Source of the DNA: a bacterium
Lineage (GTDB): Bacteria > RUG730 > JAAEPJ01
Length of the DNA: 64,000 bases
Direction: 5' to 3'
Assembly (NCBI GenBank): GCA_024222485.1
Contig: JAAEPJ010000390.1
Coordinates: 44,642-108,641, forward strand
A program made the position numbers and the translations under genes. This document shows positions 46,227 through 54,565 of this stretch, piece by piece (within the stretch, counting starts at the first letter, position 1; every line of letters starts with the position of its first letter). The notes under the pieces were generated by a model. That model ran no database searches and had not been told where the DNA came from. It saw only the letters and a list, made by a program, of their open reading frames with translations.

Positions 46227-46307
46227 ATGTTTAGATATTTCTTGCCTAAAGAGATTGATTTCGCTAATATGAAAATATCTTTACAAGTAAATATCATAAT
46301 TGACTAG
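46227..46307 (+). CDS. Possible 26-residue peptide or remnant of a DUF47-like gene
   Basis: An ATG behind a very strong AGGAGG opens a frame of 26 codons ending in TAG. The start FRYFLPKEIDFANM resembles the N-terminus of DUF47 (PhoU-like phosphate transport regulator) proteins, which would otherwise run for about 200 residues. The following sequence to 46400 is AT-rich and without a continuing frame. So it is either a decayed gene or a short peptide. The rest of 46126-46400 shows nothing else. Confidence 0.35.
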   Translation: MFRYFLPKEIDFANMKISLQVNIIID

Positions 46308-46400
46308 ATTTGGAACTAGTTACTATGTTCAAAATCTATATCTTTTATTGGAATGTGCAATATTTTGTGGTTTTGTACTTCAATATAGGATGTAAGATAG

Positions 46401-47396
46401 ATGCAAAATCAAGAATATAAAAAATTTAAAGAAAGAAGAAATTCTGTTAGAAGATTTGATTTTCTTATTCGTAAAACTGATTTATTTGAGAGTGAAAAAA
46501 GGCTTCAAGAACGCAGAGAAAGTGTTTTGTTTGGGCAAAAACTTTTGAGTCGTATTGCCGTCAAGCCTCCGTACTATGCTTTAAAAAATCTTGAAAAAGT
46601 TGATGGCTCTTTAAAAGCCAGTATTCCTATTGAACAGTCTTTAGGAAATGAAACATCACCACTCACTGCTGGAGAAACATCGAGGCATCTAGCTATTTTA
46701 GGTAGTTGTGCCTTAGCCGAGAAAAACACAAATGATTTTAGTTATTATTTAGCAGTAAAGGCTGTTTATCGGAGACATATTAAAGAAATTAAGGCTGATT
46801 ATTTGATTGGGGTTTCTGAAGCTAAGATGCTCAATAAGCGGAAAGGTAAAGCATTTAATAAGTTATTAAATGAAAAGAATGAAGTTATTACTACACTTGA
46901 TGTTGATTATACGATTATTTCTCAAAACCTTTTTGAGAGACAATTTAAAAAACATAAACGGGATATGCGACATTCTTATATATCAGAGAGTTTTTTTAAT
47001 AGGCAAAATTTTTATAAGTGTTTATTTGAAATACCCAATGCTAAAATTCAAGATGATATTCTTACCTTAGATATTGGAGAAGTAAAACCTGAAATGTGTA
47101 TGGGGCATTTTCCTTTTTATCCTGCAATGCCTGTAGCCTTTTTATCACAAATTCTTTTTAATGTAAGTATAAATTACCTGAAAACTGTATTAAAGAAAAA
47201 AAATATTAAAGTTGTATTGCATGAGGGGAATATTAATGCCTTTGCATTGGTTTTTAGTGGGAAGCATATTAAGGTTAAAGTACAATTACTGGATCAGGTT
47301 AAGAATATATTTATATTTTTTTCGCAATTGATAGAGCAAGAGACAAGTAAACTGTTGATTGAGTTAAATAATTTAAAAGTAGAGATAGTTGTATGA
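46401..47396 (+). CDS. Double hotdog-fold protein (dehydratase/thioesterase-like)
   Basis: 331 aa protein that I cannot name. The N-terminal 50 residues are strongly basic (KERRNSVRRFDF, KRLQERRES). Residues about 65-190 contain AGETSRHLAILGSCALAEKN and about 215-325 contain MCMGHFPFYPAMPVAFL, both reminiscent of hotdog domains in beta-hydroxyacyl-ACP dehydratases (HFP..P.MP). A catalytic role on acyl chains is inference. The stop overlaps the ATG of the diguanylate cyclase gene (ATGA), so they are translated together. The start at 46401 is a modest ATG without a clear RBS. Confidence 0.5.
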   Translation: MQNQEYKKFKERRNSVRRFDFLIRKTDLFESEKRLQERRESVLFGQKLLSRIAVKPPYYALKNLEKVDGSLKASIPIEQSLGNETSPLTAGETSRHLAILGSCALAEKNTNDFSYYLAVKAVYRRHIKEIKADYLIGVSEAKMLNKRKGKAFNKLLNEKNEVITTLDVDYTIISQNLFERQFKKHKRDMRHSYISESFFNRQNFYKCLFEIPNAKIQDDILTLDIGEVKPEMCMGHFPFYPAMPVAFLSQILFNVSINYLKTVLKKKNIKVVLHEGNINAFALVFSGKHIKVKVQLLDQVKNIFIFFSQLIEQETSKLLIELNNLKVEIVV

Positions 47397-49072
47397 TTGA
47401 GTTAAATACCTCCGCTCTTTTTGGGAACTTTATTGCTGTTTTTATTTATTTAGGCGTAGGGTTCTTTTCTTTATTTACAGTCCAAAAAACTAAGCCAAAT
47501 CTCAGTTTTATCTTGCTTAGCTTGACTGTTGGCTTATGGTGTCTTGGACCAATTTTGGTTAATATTGATGGTATTCCTTTGTTTAATAAAATTATTCTTC
47601 AAAAGTTATGCTATGTTTTTGCCGTTTTACTTGCTCCAGCATTTTTCAGCTTAGTATCTGCAGTTAGTGAACAAAAAATTTTCGATAATATTAAAGGGAT
47701 TTTCTATATATTTAGTAGTGTTTTTATTAGTTTTTTGTTTGCAGATAATTTTATTTCAGGTCTTTCATTATCTCATGGACTCTATCAAACAAAACCAGGA
47801 ATAGTTTATTACTGTTTTATTGTTTATGTATTATTAACGGTTGGTTTCCTTCTGTATTTTCTTCAAAGGGAATATAAAAAAAATACAAAAAGTACTGTTC
47901 TAAAGTTTCTTTTTATTGGTTTTTTTATTCAATATTTAGGGGGTGGAGTTTATTTTTTAAGTATTTTAGAAGTTTTACCTTGCTATACATTCTCAGGTTA
48001 TATTGTGGCATTTGGTGAGTTTTTATTGTTTTATGCCATTATAAAGTTTGATTTTACTATCAATAATGAAGCGGAACAAACAAAAAATCAACAATATATT
48101 ATTGAAACAACTAAAAGGTTAATAGAGCTCAATGATACCTTGGAATTATCCGAACATATTTATAACTTTCTTAGAAGAAATACAGGCTTTGTTAATGTGA
48201 AAATTTTTTGTTTGGACAATGAAGAGAAATTATATGTTAATTATTTAGCAAAAAATGTTTCGATAGAGAGTAATACTTGTTTAGTCGAAGTTTTAACTTC
48301 ACAGCATAATATTATTAAGTATTCAGAAGTTAGAAAATGGGCAAGTGATATCAAAACAAAAAATTTTATAGATATGAATCAATTTTTTATTGATAATAGT
48401 TTAGAATATATTATTCCATTATTTTTTGGTAACCTAATTGGTTTTATTTGTATTGGGAATAAACAAAATCAATTGGGGTATACAGTAGATGACCTTAAAA
48501 TATTTGACCTGATAAGTTATAGTGGGGCAATTGCTTTACAAAAAATTAAATTGCTGACGAATAATACAATCGATGATCTTACACAGCTTTATAATAAAAA
48601 GTTTTTTAATAAGGAACTAGAAGAGCAGGTTGCTTTGGCTGTCAAGGAAAATACCTTTTTTTCGTTTCTTTTTTTAGATATAGATAATTTTAGTAAATTA
48701 AATGAACGTTTGGGGCATACTGTTTGCGATAAAATTTTAATAAAGTTTGGGAAACTTTGTAAAAAATATTTCCGATTTAATGATATTGTTGCAAGGTGGG
48801 GTGGGGAAGAAATTGTTGTAATTTTACCGGCTACAAAGATAGAAGATGCCGTCAAAGTCGCAGAAAATTTTTTACAGTTGGTTAGAGATGATCTAGAAGT
48901 CACTTTTAGTTGTGGTGTTGTTTTTTTTGATGGAAGTATTCCGCCAAAAGATACAAAATTAAAAGAACTTGCAGCAGGGGTTACAAAATTAGCGGACGAA
49001 AATATGTATCAGGCGAAGAATAAAGGGAAAAATCAAGTGTTTACGGATGCTGTAGTCCCCCAAAAGATTTAG
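47393..49072 (+). CDS. Membrane diguanylate cyclase with 7TM and GAF domains
   Basis: 559 aa signalling enzyme. Seven membrane segments (about 10-220) resemble the N-terminal 7TM sensor domain of histidine kinases, followed by a GAF-like domain (about 240-385) and a GGDEF domain (about 395-555): LDIDNFSKLNERLGHTVCD and the catalytic loop GGEEI (a GGDEF variant, active in many enzymes). It should make cyclic-di-GMP. No EAL domain is fused. The upstream double-hotdog protein is translationally coupled and may supply or sense its signal. Confidence 0.85.
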   Translation: MIELNTSALFGNFIAVFIYLGVGFFSLFTVQKTKPNLSFILLSLTVGLWCLGPILVNIDGIPLFNKIILQKLCYVFAVLLAPAFFSLVSAVSEQKIFDNIKGIFYIFSSVFISFLFADNFISGLSLSHGLYQTKPGIVYYCFIVYVLLTVGFLLYFLQREYKKNTKSTVLKFLFIGFFIQYLGGGVYFLSILEVLPCYTFSGYIVAFGEFLLFYAIIKFDFTINNEAEQTKNQQYIIETTKRLIELNDTLELSEHIYNFLRRNTGFVNVKIFCLDNEEKLYVNYLAKNVSIESNTCLVEVLTSQHNIIKYSEVRKWASDIKTKNFIDMNQFFIDNSLEYIIPLFFGNLIGFICIGNKQNQLGYTVDDLKIFDLISYSGAIALQKIKLLTNNTIDDLTQLYNKKFFNKELEEQVALAVKENTFFSFLFLDIDNFSKLNERLGHTVCDKILIKFGKLCKKYFRFNDIVARWGGEEIVVILPATKIEDAVKVAENFLQLVRDDLEVTFSCGVVFFDGSIPPKDTKLKELAAGVTKLADENMYQAKNKGKNQVFTDAVVPQKI

Positions 49073-49372
49073 ACCCTTTTTTTGTTGAGATTCGCGGGCT
49101 AAACTTTGAAGATTTCTTCTTTTTACTTTTTTATTTAGCTTTAACTAAAAATAAGCCAGCTGTGCTATAATTCTGAGAGATTCTTTTCTAAATATTTCAA
49201 GTGTTTATAATCATCTTTACTTGATATAATTTTTTCTTCCTCGTTTAGCTTTTTTGTTAATAGACTTTTTAAGTCAAGTTTGAACCTTAAGGCTATAAAA
49301 TAATCTAATATTTTGCGTGTAAATAATAATAAGATCCTTGTTGCTAAGTAAGTTTTATAATATAATTTTAGT
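49073..49372. other. Intergenic region upstream of yraN
   Basis: A 300-base gap. It contains the yraN promoter (49338-49366). A minus-strand frame of 71 codons (49165-49380) is present, but it begins at a GTG, has no Shine-Dalgarno, and its start overlaps yraN; I regard it as unsupported. Nothing else is recognised. Confidence 0.5.
49338..49366 (+). promoter_or_regulatory. Sigma70-type promoter of yraN, likely leaderless
   Basis: TTGTTG (49338-49343), a 17-base spacer, and TATAAT (49361-49366). The predicted start of transcription, seven bases past the -10, falls on the A of the yraN ATG at 49373. There is no Shine-Dalgarno before that ATG, which agrees with a leaderless mRNA. Confidence 0.6.
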
Positions 49373-49735
49373 ATGATCACTAAAGTTAATAAAAAAGTTA
49401 TCGGTCGTTATGGAGAAGATCAGGCTGCAAAATTTTTATTGAATAATTCTTATAAAATCATTTACAGAAATTATTATATTAAGGGTTGTGGAGAGATAGA
49501 TATTATTGCAGAAGAATCAGGATACTTGGTTATTCTTGAGGTTAAAACTCGTTTAAGCAATGATTTTAACGCCTTGGCAGCTGTAGATCTTAATAAACAA
49601 AAAAAATTAGCAAGGCTTGCTGAGTTTTTTATTTATCAAAATGATAAATACAGGGATTGGCTCGTTAGGTTTGATGTAGTAGGGATTAATAATAATAAGT
49701 TATCTTTGATCAAGGATGCTTTTATTATAATGTAG
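49373..49735 (+). CDS. yraN: YraN/UPF0102 family putative endonuclease
   Basis: 120 aa protein with a nuclease-like fold: GRYGEDQAAKFLLNN, CGEIDIIAEE and VILEVKTR give the D...E-x-K arrangement of Holliday-junction/PD-(D/E)xK enzymes. Its cellular role is unclear in any organism. It commonly sits beside comM, as here (33 bases downstream). No ribosome-binding site precedes the ATG; see the promoter entry. Confidence 0.88.
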   Translation: MITKVNKKVIGRYGEDQAAKFLLNNSYKIIYRNYYIKGCGEIDIIAEESGYLVILEVKTRLSNDFNALAAVDLNKQKKLARLAEFFIYQNDKYRDWLVRFDVVGINNNKLSLIKDAFIIM

Positions 49736-49768
49736 CTAGAGTGTGTTTTTGATAATTAAGGAGCTACG

Positions 49769-51283
49769 ATGCTGGCAATTTCTTATAGTGGTACAACCAT
49801 CGGTGTTGATGCCTTTTTAATTAAAGTAGAGGTTGATGCTGTAAATGGCATCCCTTATTTTTCTATTGTTGGGCTGCCTGATGCGAGTGTTAGAGAAAGC
49901 AAGGAACGAATAATTTCAGCTGTCAGGAATTCAAAATATAATTTAAAGTCACAACGAATTACGGTTAACCTCGCCCCTGCAGACCTCAAAAAAGAAGGCG
50001 CACTTTTTGATTTACCAATGACAATTGGTATTATGGCCTCTGCTGGAGAAATTGAACAAAATATGTTAGCAAACTATTTAATAGCAGGAGAACTTTCCCT
50101 CTCAGGTGAAGTTAGACAGGTCAAAGGTGCTTTGCCACTAGCAATCTTAGCCAAGAATCAGGGGTTTAAAGGAATTATTTTACCCGCTAAAAATAAAAAA
50201 GAAATATCTATTCTTACTGGGATAGAAGTTGTGGGCGTCAATAATTTAGCGGAAGCCGTTAATTTTTTAAATGGTCAGGAAGTTTTAGATTTAACAGAAG
50301 AAATAAAAGAGCCAGATATCAAAACAAGAGTAGATGATGCTGATTTAAAGGATATTAAGGGGCAGGTTTTTGCAAAACGGGCTTTAGAGGTGGCCGTTAG
50401 TGGTGGGCATAATATTCTAATGGTTGGACCTCCGGGATCAGGGAAAACAATGCTTGCACGCAGAATTTCAACGATTATGCCAGAGATGAGTCTTGATGAA
50501 GCGATTGAAACAACTAAGGTTCATAGTGTCGCGGGTATTTTGCCACGAAATATTGCTCTTCTTAGGCAACGGCCTTTTCGTTCCCCGCATCATACAGTTT
50601 CTGATGTCGCTTTAGTTGGTGGTGGCAGTGTGCCGAAACCAGGCGAGGTGAGCAAGGCACATAATGGGGTGCTTTTTTTGGATGAATTGCCGGAATTTGG
50701 TCGTAATGCTTTAGAGGTGTTAAGGCAACCTTTAGAGGATGGCTTTGTGACGATTGCGAGAGCTAAGCAGACCTTAGATTTGCCTGCACAGATTATGCTG
50801 GTTGCCGCTATGAATCCATGTCCATGTGGCTATCATTCGACACTTGTTAAGCCTTGTCATTGTACGCCTATGCAGATTAGTCGGTATAAGGGTAAAATTT
50901 CAGGACCACTTTTAGATCGAATTGATATCCATGTCCAAGTTCAGCAGGTTGCATATGAAGAGTTGATAGATAAACAAGAGAGTGAACCATCAGCAGATGT
51001 GAGAGCGAGAGTAGTTCAAACACGTGCTATCCAGAATAAGAGATTTCAATCGGATAAGATTAATAATTTAATGAATTCTCAGGAGCTGAAAAAATATTGT
51101 GCTTTGGACGCTCAGAGTAATAAAATTTTAAAACAAGCCGTTGATAAATTTAATCTATCTGCTAGGTCATATACGCGGATTCTTAAAGTTTCGCGCACTA
51201 TTGCAGATATGGAGTTTAGTGAAAATATTGCTAGCCATCACATCCTTGAAGCCATTCAATATCGCTTTATGGGGGATTCTTAG
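49769..51283 (+). CDS. comM: ComM/YifB family Mg-chelatase-like AAA+ ATPase
   Basis: 504 aa helicase that promotes branch migration during natural transformation. The N-terminal domain (VDAFLIKVEVDAVNGIPYFSIVGLPDASVRESKER, here noted as VGLPDASVRESKER) precedes an AAA+ module with Walker A GPPGSGKTMLARR and Walker B GVLFLDELPEFG; a zinc-type Cys/His set lies in NPCPCGYHS and CHCTPMQ. The C-terminal lobe carries SARSYTRILKVSRTIADM. RBS AAGGAG. Its presence with comF suggests competence capacity. Confidence 0.93.
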   Translation: MLAISYSGTTIGVDAFLIKVEVDAVNGIPYFSIVGLPDASVRESKERIISAVRNSKYNLKSQRITVNLAPADLKKEGALFDLPMTIGIMASAGEIEQNMLANYLIAGELSLSGEVRQVKGALPLAILAKNQGFKGIILPAKNKKEISILTGIEVVGVNNLAEAVNFLNGQEVLDLTEEIKEPDIKTRVDDADLKDIKGQVFAKRALEVAVSGGHNILMVGPPGSGKTMLARRISTIMPEMSLDEAIETTKVHSVAGILPRNIALLRQRPFRSPHHTVSDVALVGGGSVPKPGEVSKAHNGVLFLDELPEFGRNALEVLRQPLEDGFVTIARAKQTLDLPAQIMLVAAMNPCPCGYHSTLVKPCHCTPMQISRYKGKISGPLLDRIDIHVQVQQVAYEELIDKQESEPSADVRARVVQTRAIQNKRFQSDKINNLMNSQELKKYCALDAQSNKILKQAVDKFNLSARSYTRILKVSRTIADMEFSENIASHHILEAIQYRFMGDS

Positions 51284-51330
51284 GAGGTCATGATTGTTCT
51301 GTTTAAGGACAGTTTCTTAAAGGATAAGAC

Positions 51331-51359
51331 TTGTTCAGATATTTTAGATATGTTAAAAT
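51331..51359 (+). promoter_or_regulatory. Promoter in front of the candidate structured RNA
   Basis: TTGTTC (51331-51336) and TAAAAT (51354-51359) with an exact 17-base spacer. Transcription should start near 51366. It is located between comM and ogt, and fits the candidate RNA below. Confidence 0.6.
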
Positions 51360-51365
51360 AATTTA

Positions 51366-51446
51366 AAGGGTAAGACCTAAAGGTTAGAGCCATCCGATAA
51401 GCTTAATCGTATGCTAAGTACGACTACCTTTGGGCTCTTTTATTTT
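51366..51446 (+). ncRNA. Candidate structured RNA with pseudoknot ahead of ogt
   Basis: Helix 1: AAAGGT (51379-51384) with ACCTTT (51426-51431). Helix 2: AGAGCC (51386-51391) with GGCTCT (51433-51438), just before a T-rich tract. The two helices interleave, so they cannot nest: they make a pseudoknot or alternative states. Between them lies a hairpin TCGTA-TGCTAAG-TACGA (51407-51423). ACC (51375-51377) can instead pair with GGT (51382-51384). Such switching looks like a riboswitch or attenuator before ogt-murC, or a small RNA ending at 51446. I know no matching family; no similarity search was done. Confidence 0.5.
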
Positions 51447-51509
51447 TTGTATTGAGTTTAAAATAAGCTTTTTAGTTGCCTTGTTATTCTCTTGTAAAGG
51501 TTGTTGTAA

Positions 51510-51890
51510 ATGCCAGAATTGAAGATTAAGATAGCCCCTTCCATAGGAAAAAATGTACTTGTGAAGCAAGAAGACTTTTCTCCAAAAAAATATAAAGATA
51601 AAAAATATTCACAATTTTATAGAAAGGTTTGGGATGTTACAAGAAATATTCCTCTAGGAGAAACACGGACCTATAAGTGGGTGTCAAAGAAAATAGGGAA
51701 ACCAATGGCTTCAAGAGCAGTCGGGAATGCTTTGAATAAGAATCCCTATTTGATTGAGGTTCCTTGTCATCGTGTAGTCAAATCTACGGGAGAGGTTGGT
51801 GGTTTGGCTAAGGGCATTGAATTTAAAATCAAGCTTTTAGAAGCAGAAGGCGTTAAAATAAAAAAGGTGAATGGTCGCTATTATGTTTAG
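51510..51890 (+). CDS. ogt: Methylated-DNA--protein-cysteine methyltransferase
   Basis: Suicide repair protein (126 aa) that removes alkyl groups from O6-alkylguanine. It consists only of the Ada/Ogt C-terminal domain: WDVTRNIPLGETRTYKWV, SRAVGNALNKNP and the active cysteine in VPCHRVV. The conserved Cys means it is an active transferase, not an alkyltransferase-like protein. The N-terminal domain of full-length Ogt is absent or reduced. RBS AAAGG. It overlaps murC by 8 bases. A structured RNA candidate lies 64 bases upstream. Confidence 0.9.
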   Translation: MPELKIKIAPSIGKNVLVKQEDFSPKKYKDKKYSQFYRKVWDVTRNIPLGETRTYKWVSKKIGKPMASRAVGNALNKNPYLIEVPCHRVVKSTGEVGGLAKGIEFKIKLLEAEGVKIKKVNGRYYV

Positions 51891-53244
51891 TTCTATTGGA
51901 AAGATTCATTTTGTGGGGATTGGTGGTTCAGGTATGAGTGGGATCGCTGAGGTCTTGATTAATCTTGGCTATATTGTGGTCGGATCTGATATTAAAGTAA
52001 CAGGCATTGTAAAACATTTGCAAAGTTTAGGTGCTGAAATTTTTATTGGACATTCGGAAAAAAATGTCGCAGATGATGTTGCTTTAATGGTAACTTCAAC
52101 AGCTATTTCTATGCAAAATCCTGAGGTTAGATTTGCAAGTTTAAAAAATATTCCGATTATCAGGCGTTCTGAGATGTTAGCAGAATTAATGCGCCTTAAG
52201 TATTCTATTTTAGTTGCTGGTACACATGGAAAGACGACAACGACTTCAATCATTTCTTGGTTAATGCATGAACTAAATATGGATCCAACAATTGTCATCG
52301 GTGGTTGTTTAAATGGTATTGGCAGTGGTGCTAAGCTGGGGAAAGGTAAGTTTTTTGTCGCAGAGGCTGATGAGAGTGATGGTTCTTTTCTTAAGTATAA
52401 TCCAATTGTAGCCGTTTTAACTAATATTGATAATGATCATTTAGATTATTATGGTGATATGGATCAATTAAAACAGGCTTTTCAAAGCTTTATTGATAAA
52501 GTTCCTTTTTATGGGTTTAATGTTCTATGCAATGATGATAAAATAGTGAGAGAGTTGGCTGTTAAAACAAATCGTAAAACAATTACCTATGGCATTGATA
52601 ACCCTAGCAGTTTAATGGCAGAGAATATAAAAGTTGAAGGTGGTTTTGTTACATTTAATGTTAAGTTTTCTGGCGAAATATTGGGTGAGGTTCAACTCCC
52701 TATCCCCGGTAGGCATAATATTTTGAATGCTTTAGCTGCGATGGCCGTTCTTTTGACTTTAAATGTTGATTTTAAGAAGATTACAGGTATTATTAAAGAT
52801 TTTCAGGGTGTAGGGAGACGACTTGAGCTAAAAGGGCAAAAGGATGAAGTTTTTGTCGTTGATGATTATGGCCATCACCCTACAGAGATGTATATGACCT
52901 ATCAAGCGGTCAAAGAGTTTTGGTGTGATTATGATAAATATGTAATTTTTCAGCCACATCGTTATTCTAGAACAAAAATTTTAGCTAAAGAATTTGCGGA
53001 TGTGCTTTCTTGTATGGATCGAGTTTTGTTACTCCCTATCTATGCTGCTAGTGAAGAAAATAATGATAATATTTCAGTGGATACTATTCTCAAGCATATG
53101 TCAAATGCAGAGAATGTTAGTTGTTTTTCTGATGTTGAATCATTACAAGAGTATTTGCAAGCTAATATTAAAGGTAAGGCTGTGGTTCTGACTTTAGGAG
53201 CAGGCGATGTCTATAAGGTTGGTGAGGCGTTTTTAGATGTGTAA
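51883..53244 (+). CDS. murC: UDP-N-acetylmuramate--L-alanine ligase
   Basis: First amino-acid ligase in peptidoglycan precursor synthesis. The 453 aa protein begins with the Rossmann motif VGIGGSGMSGIAEVL, has the P-loop GTHGKTTTTS, and the signatures EADESDGSFL, LTNIDNDHLDYYG, and DDYGHHPTEM (catalytic His-rich element). The C-terminal domain includes QPHRYSRTK. I chose the ATG at 51883; an ATG at 51871 would add four residues. It overlaps the end of ogt. No other mur genes of the cluster are next to it. Confidence 0.95.
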   Translation: MFSSIGKIHFVGIGGSGMSGIAEVLINLGYIVVGSDIKVTGIVKHLQSLGAEIFIGHSEKNVADDVALMVTSTAISMQNPEVRFASLKNIPIIRRSEMLAELMRLKYSILVAGTHGKTTTTSIISWLMHELNMDPTIVIGGCLNGIGSGAKLGKGKFFVAEADESDGSFLKYNPIVAVLTNIDNDHLDYYGDMDQLKQAFQSFIDKVPFYGFNVLCNDDKIVRELAVKTNRKTITYGIDNPSSLMAENIKVEGGFVTFNVKFSGEILGEVQLPIPGRHNILNALAAMAVLLTLNVDFKKITGIIKDFQGVGRRLELKGQKDEVFVVDDYGHHPTEMYMTYQAVKEFWCDYDKYVIFQPHRYSRTKILAKEFADVLSCMDRVLLLPIYAASEENNDNISVDTILKHMSNAENVSCFSDVESLQEYLQANIKGKAVVLTLGAGDVYKVGEAFLDV

Positions 53245-53248
53245 AATA

Positions 53249-53569
53249 CTAGATAAAATTAATATTTTTTTTCATGATAATGGCATCATCTTTTGGGGAT
53301 GAATAGTAGCCTTTTCTGATCGCAATAATTTTAAAGTTTAGTTTTTGATAAAGCTTTAAAGTTGGCATGTTGTTTTTTCTGACTTCAAGAAAGATGAAAG
53401 ACACACCATTCTTTTTTAAAAAATTTTCCATATTTAAGATAAGTGTCGTAGCTATTCCTTGGCGACGACACTTGTTCTGAATCTCTAGACTTAAAATATC
53501 GGCAGATTCAAAGATATAGGAAAATTCTATTTCACCACCTAGTTTATTGAACCTGATTTTCTTACCCAT
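53249..53569 (-). CDS. Short GNAT acetyltransferase, RimI-like
   Basis: 106 aa, about 40 shorter than RimI. The acetyl-CoA binding segment is present (KCRRQGIATTLI) along with LEVRKNNMPTLKLYQKLNF and GYYSSPKDDAIIM, which match RimI well. The family's N-terminal helices and first strands are missing. The start lies within the end of the ankyrin gene, with AGG just upstream. It may be a truncated, possibly inactive, N-acetyltransferase for ribosomal protein S18, or a stripped-down version. Confidence 0.7.
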   Translation of the reverse strand: MGKKIRFNKLGGEIEFSYIFESADILSLEIQNKCRRQGIATTLILNMENFLKKNGVSFIFLEVRKNNMPTLKLYQKLNFKIIAIRKGYYSSPKDDAIIMKKNINFI

Positions 53570-54498
53570 TGTCCTACTTTTGGATCATTTTTTCGAGCAT
53601 GTGCTATTTCTTTTTTTAATAATTCAACAGTTTTTTTATTGTTGTTTTTTTCAGCAAAGCTTAAGGCATCATAGCCATTGTTATCTAGAACCCAGATATT
53701 AGCATTAGCTTTAATAAGTTTTTTTACTAAAGCATAATTATTGTTTTTTGCCGCCATGATCAAGATCGTTTTGCCATCTCTATTTTTAAGGTTCAAGCGG
53801 AGATTTTTTAAATGTTTGGTTAAAAGCTTAATCATTTTTTCATTCTCTTGTTTGATAGCGACCATAAGAGCTGTACCTCCTAGATAGTCTTGGTTATCGG
53901 GGTTTACACCTTTTTTAAAAAAAAGTTTGGCAAGTTTATAGTTTTTTGTCTCTACTGCAAAGCGTAAAGCGTCAATACCATTTTCAGAAGTATCTTGAAT
54001 ATTCGCCCCTTTTTTTATTAAAAATTTTACCGTTTTTGTTTGACCAGCTTTCGTAGCCGCAAGAAGTGGTGTCATCCCATATTCGCCAGCTTGGTTAATA
54101 TCTAAGTTTTGTGTTTTTATCAGATATTTCATTGTTTTTATATCTCCGCGACTTGATACGACTAAAAGTGCTGTTTGTAGTTTTTTAGTATCTGCAATAT
54201 TATCAGGTTTTCTCAGCTCAGGTGCATTTTTTTCTATAACCATTTTTGCTTTTTTAGCCATTTTATGGTCAGATATAATATTTTTATTCTGCGATATATT
54301 TTTTGTTGGCGTTGGTGACTTCTCTGTATGAGTGGTTGCTGGAAGATGATCCTTTGGTTCTAGCTGAGTATTTGTTTCTAGGGTATCCATAATCTCTTTG
54401 TTTTTTTCTGCTGTGTCAGCAAATATATTCGTCATAGCCATCGTTAATATTATTCCGAAAGTCATAATTTTCAATATTAAAAATTTATTAATTCCCAT
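53539..54498 (-). CDS. Exported ankyrin-repeat protein
   Basis: 319 aa. A signal peptide (about 1-28, ending TNIFADTAE) and a low-complexity Lys/Thr/Asn stretch precede six ankyrin repeats (about 105-310), seen as YGMTPLLAATKAGQTKTVKFLIKKGAN-type units and NGIDALRFAVE, GTALMVAIKQE, GKTILIMAAKNN, NGYDALSFAEKNN. Ankyrin repeats mediate protein-protein contacts; the partner is unknown. RBS GGGAGG. In free-living bacteria such proteins often act in the periplasm. Confidence 0.88.
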   Translation of the reverse strand: MGINKFLILKIMTFGIILTMAMTNIFADTAEKNKEIMDTLETNTQLEPKDHLPATTHTEKSPTPTKNISQNKNIISDHKMAKKAKMVIEKNAPELRKPDNIADTKKLQTALLVVSSRGDIKTMKYLIKTQNLDINQAGEYGMTPLLAATKAGQTKTVKFLIKKGANIQDTSENGIDALRFAVETKNYKLAKLFFKKGVNPDNQDYLGGTALMVAIKQENEKMIKLLTKHLKNLRLNLKNRDGKTILIMAAKNNNYALVKKLIKANANIWVLDNNGYDALSFAEKNNNKKTVELLKKEIAHARKNDPKVGQWVRKSGSIN

Positions 54499-54565
54499 GA
54501 TAAATTTCCTCCCTAATTTTATAATTCATCATATATTATACTTTACAATATATCGCTACAATATA

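Noticed and set aside
49165..49380. Minus-strand frame of 71 codons upstream of yraN
   Set aside because: GTG start, no Shine-Dalgarno, overlaps the start of yraN and shows no family similarity that I recognise.
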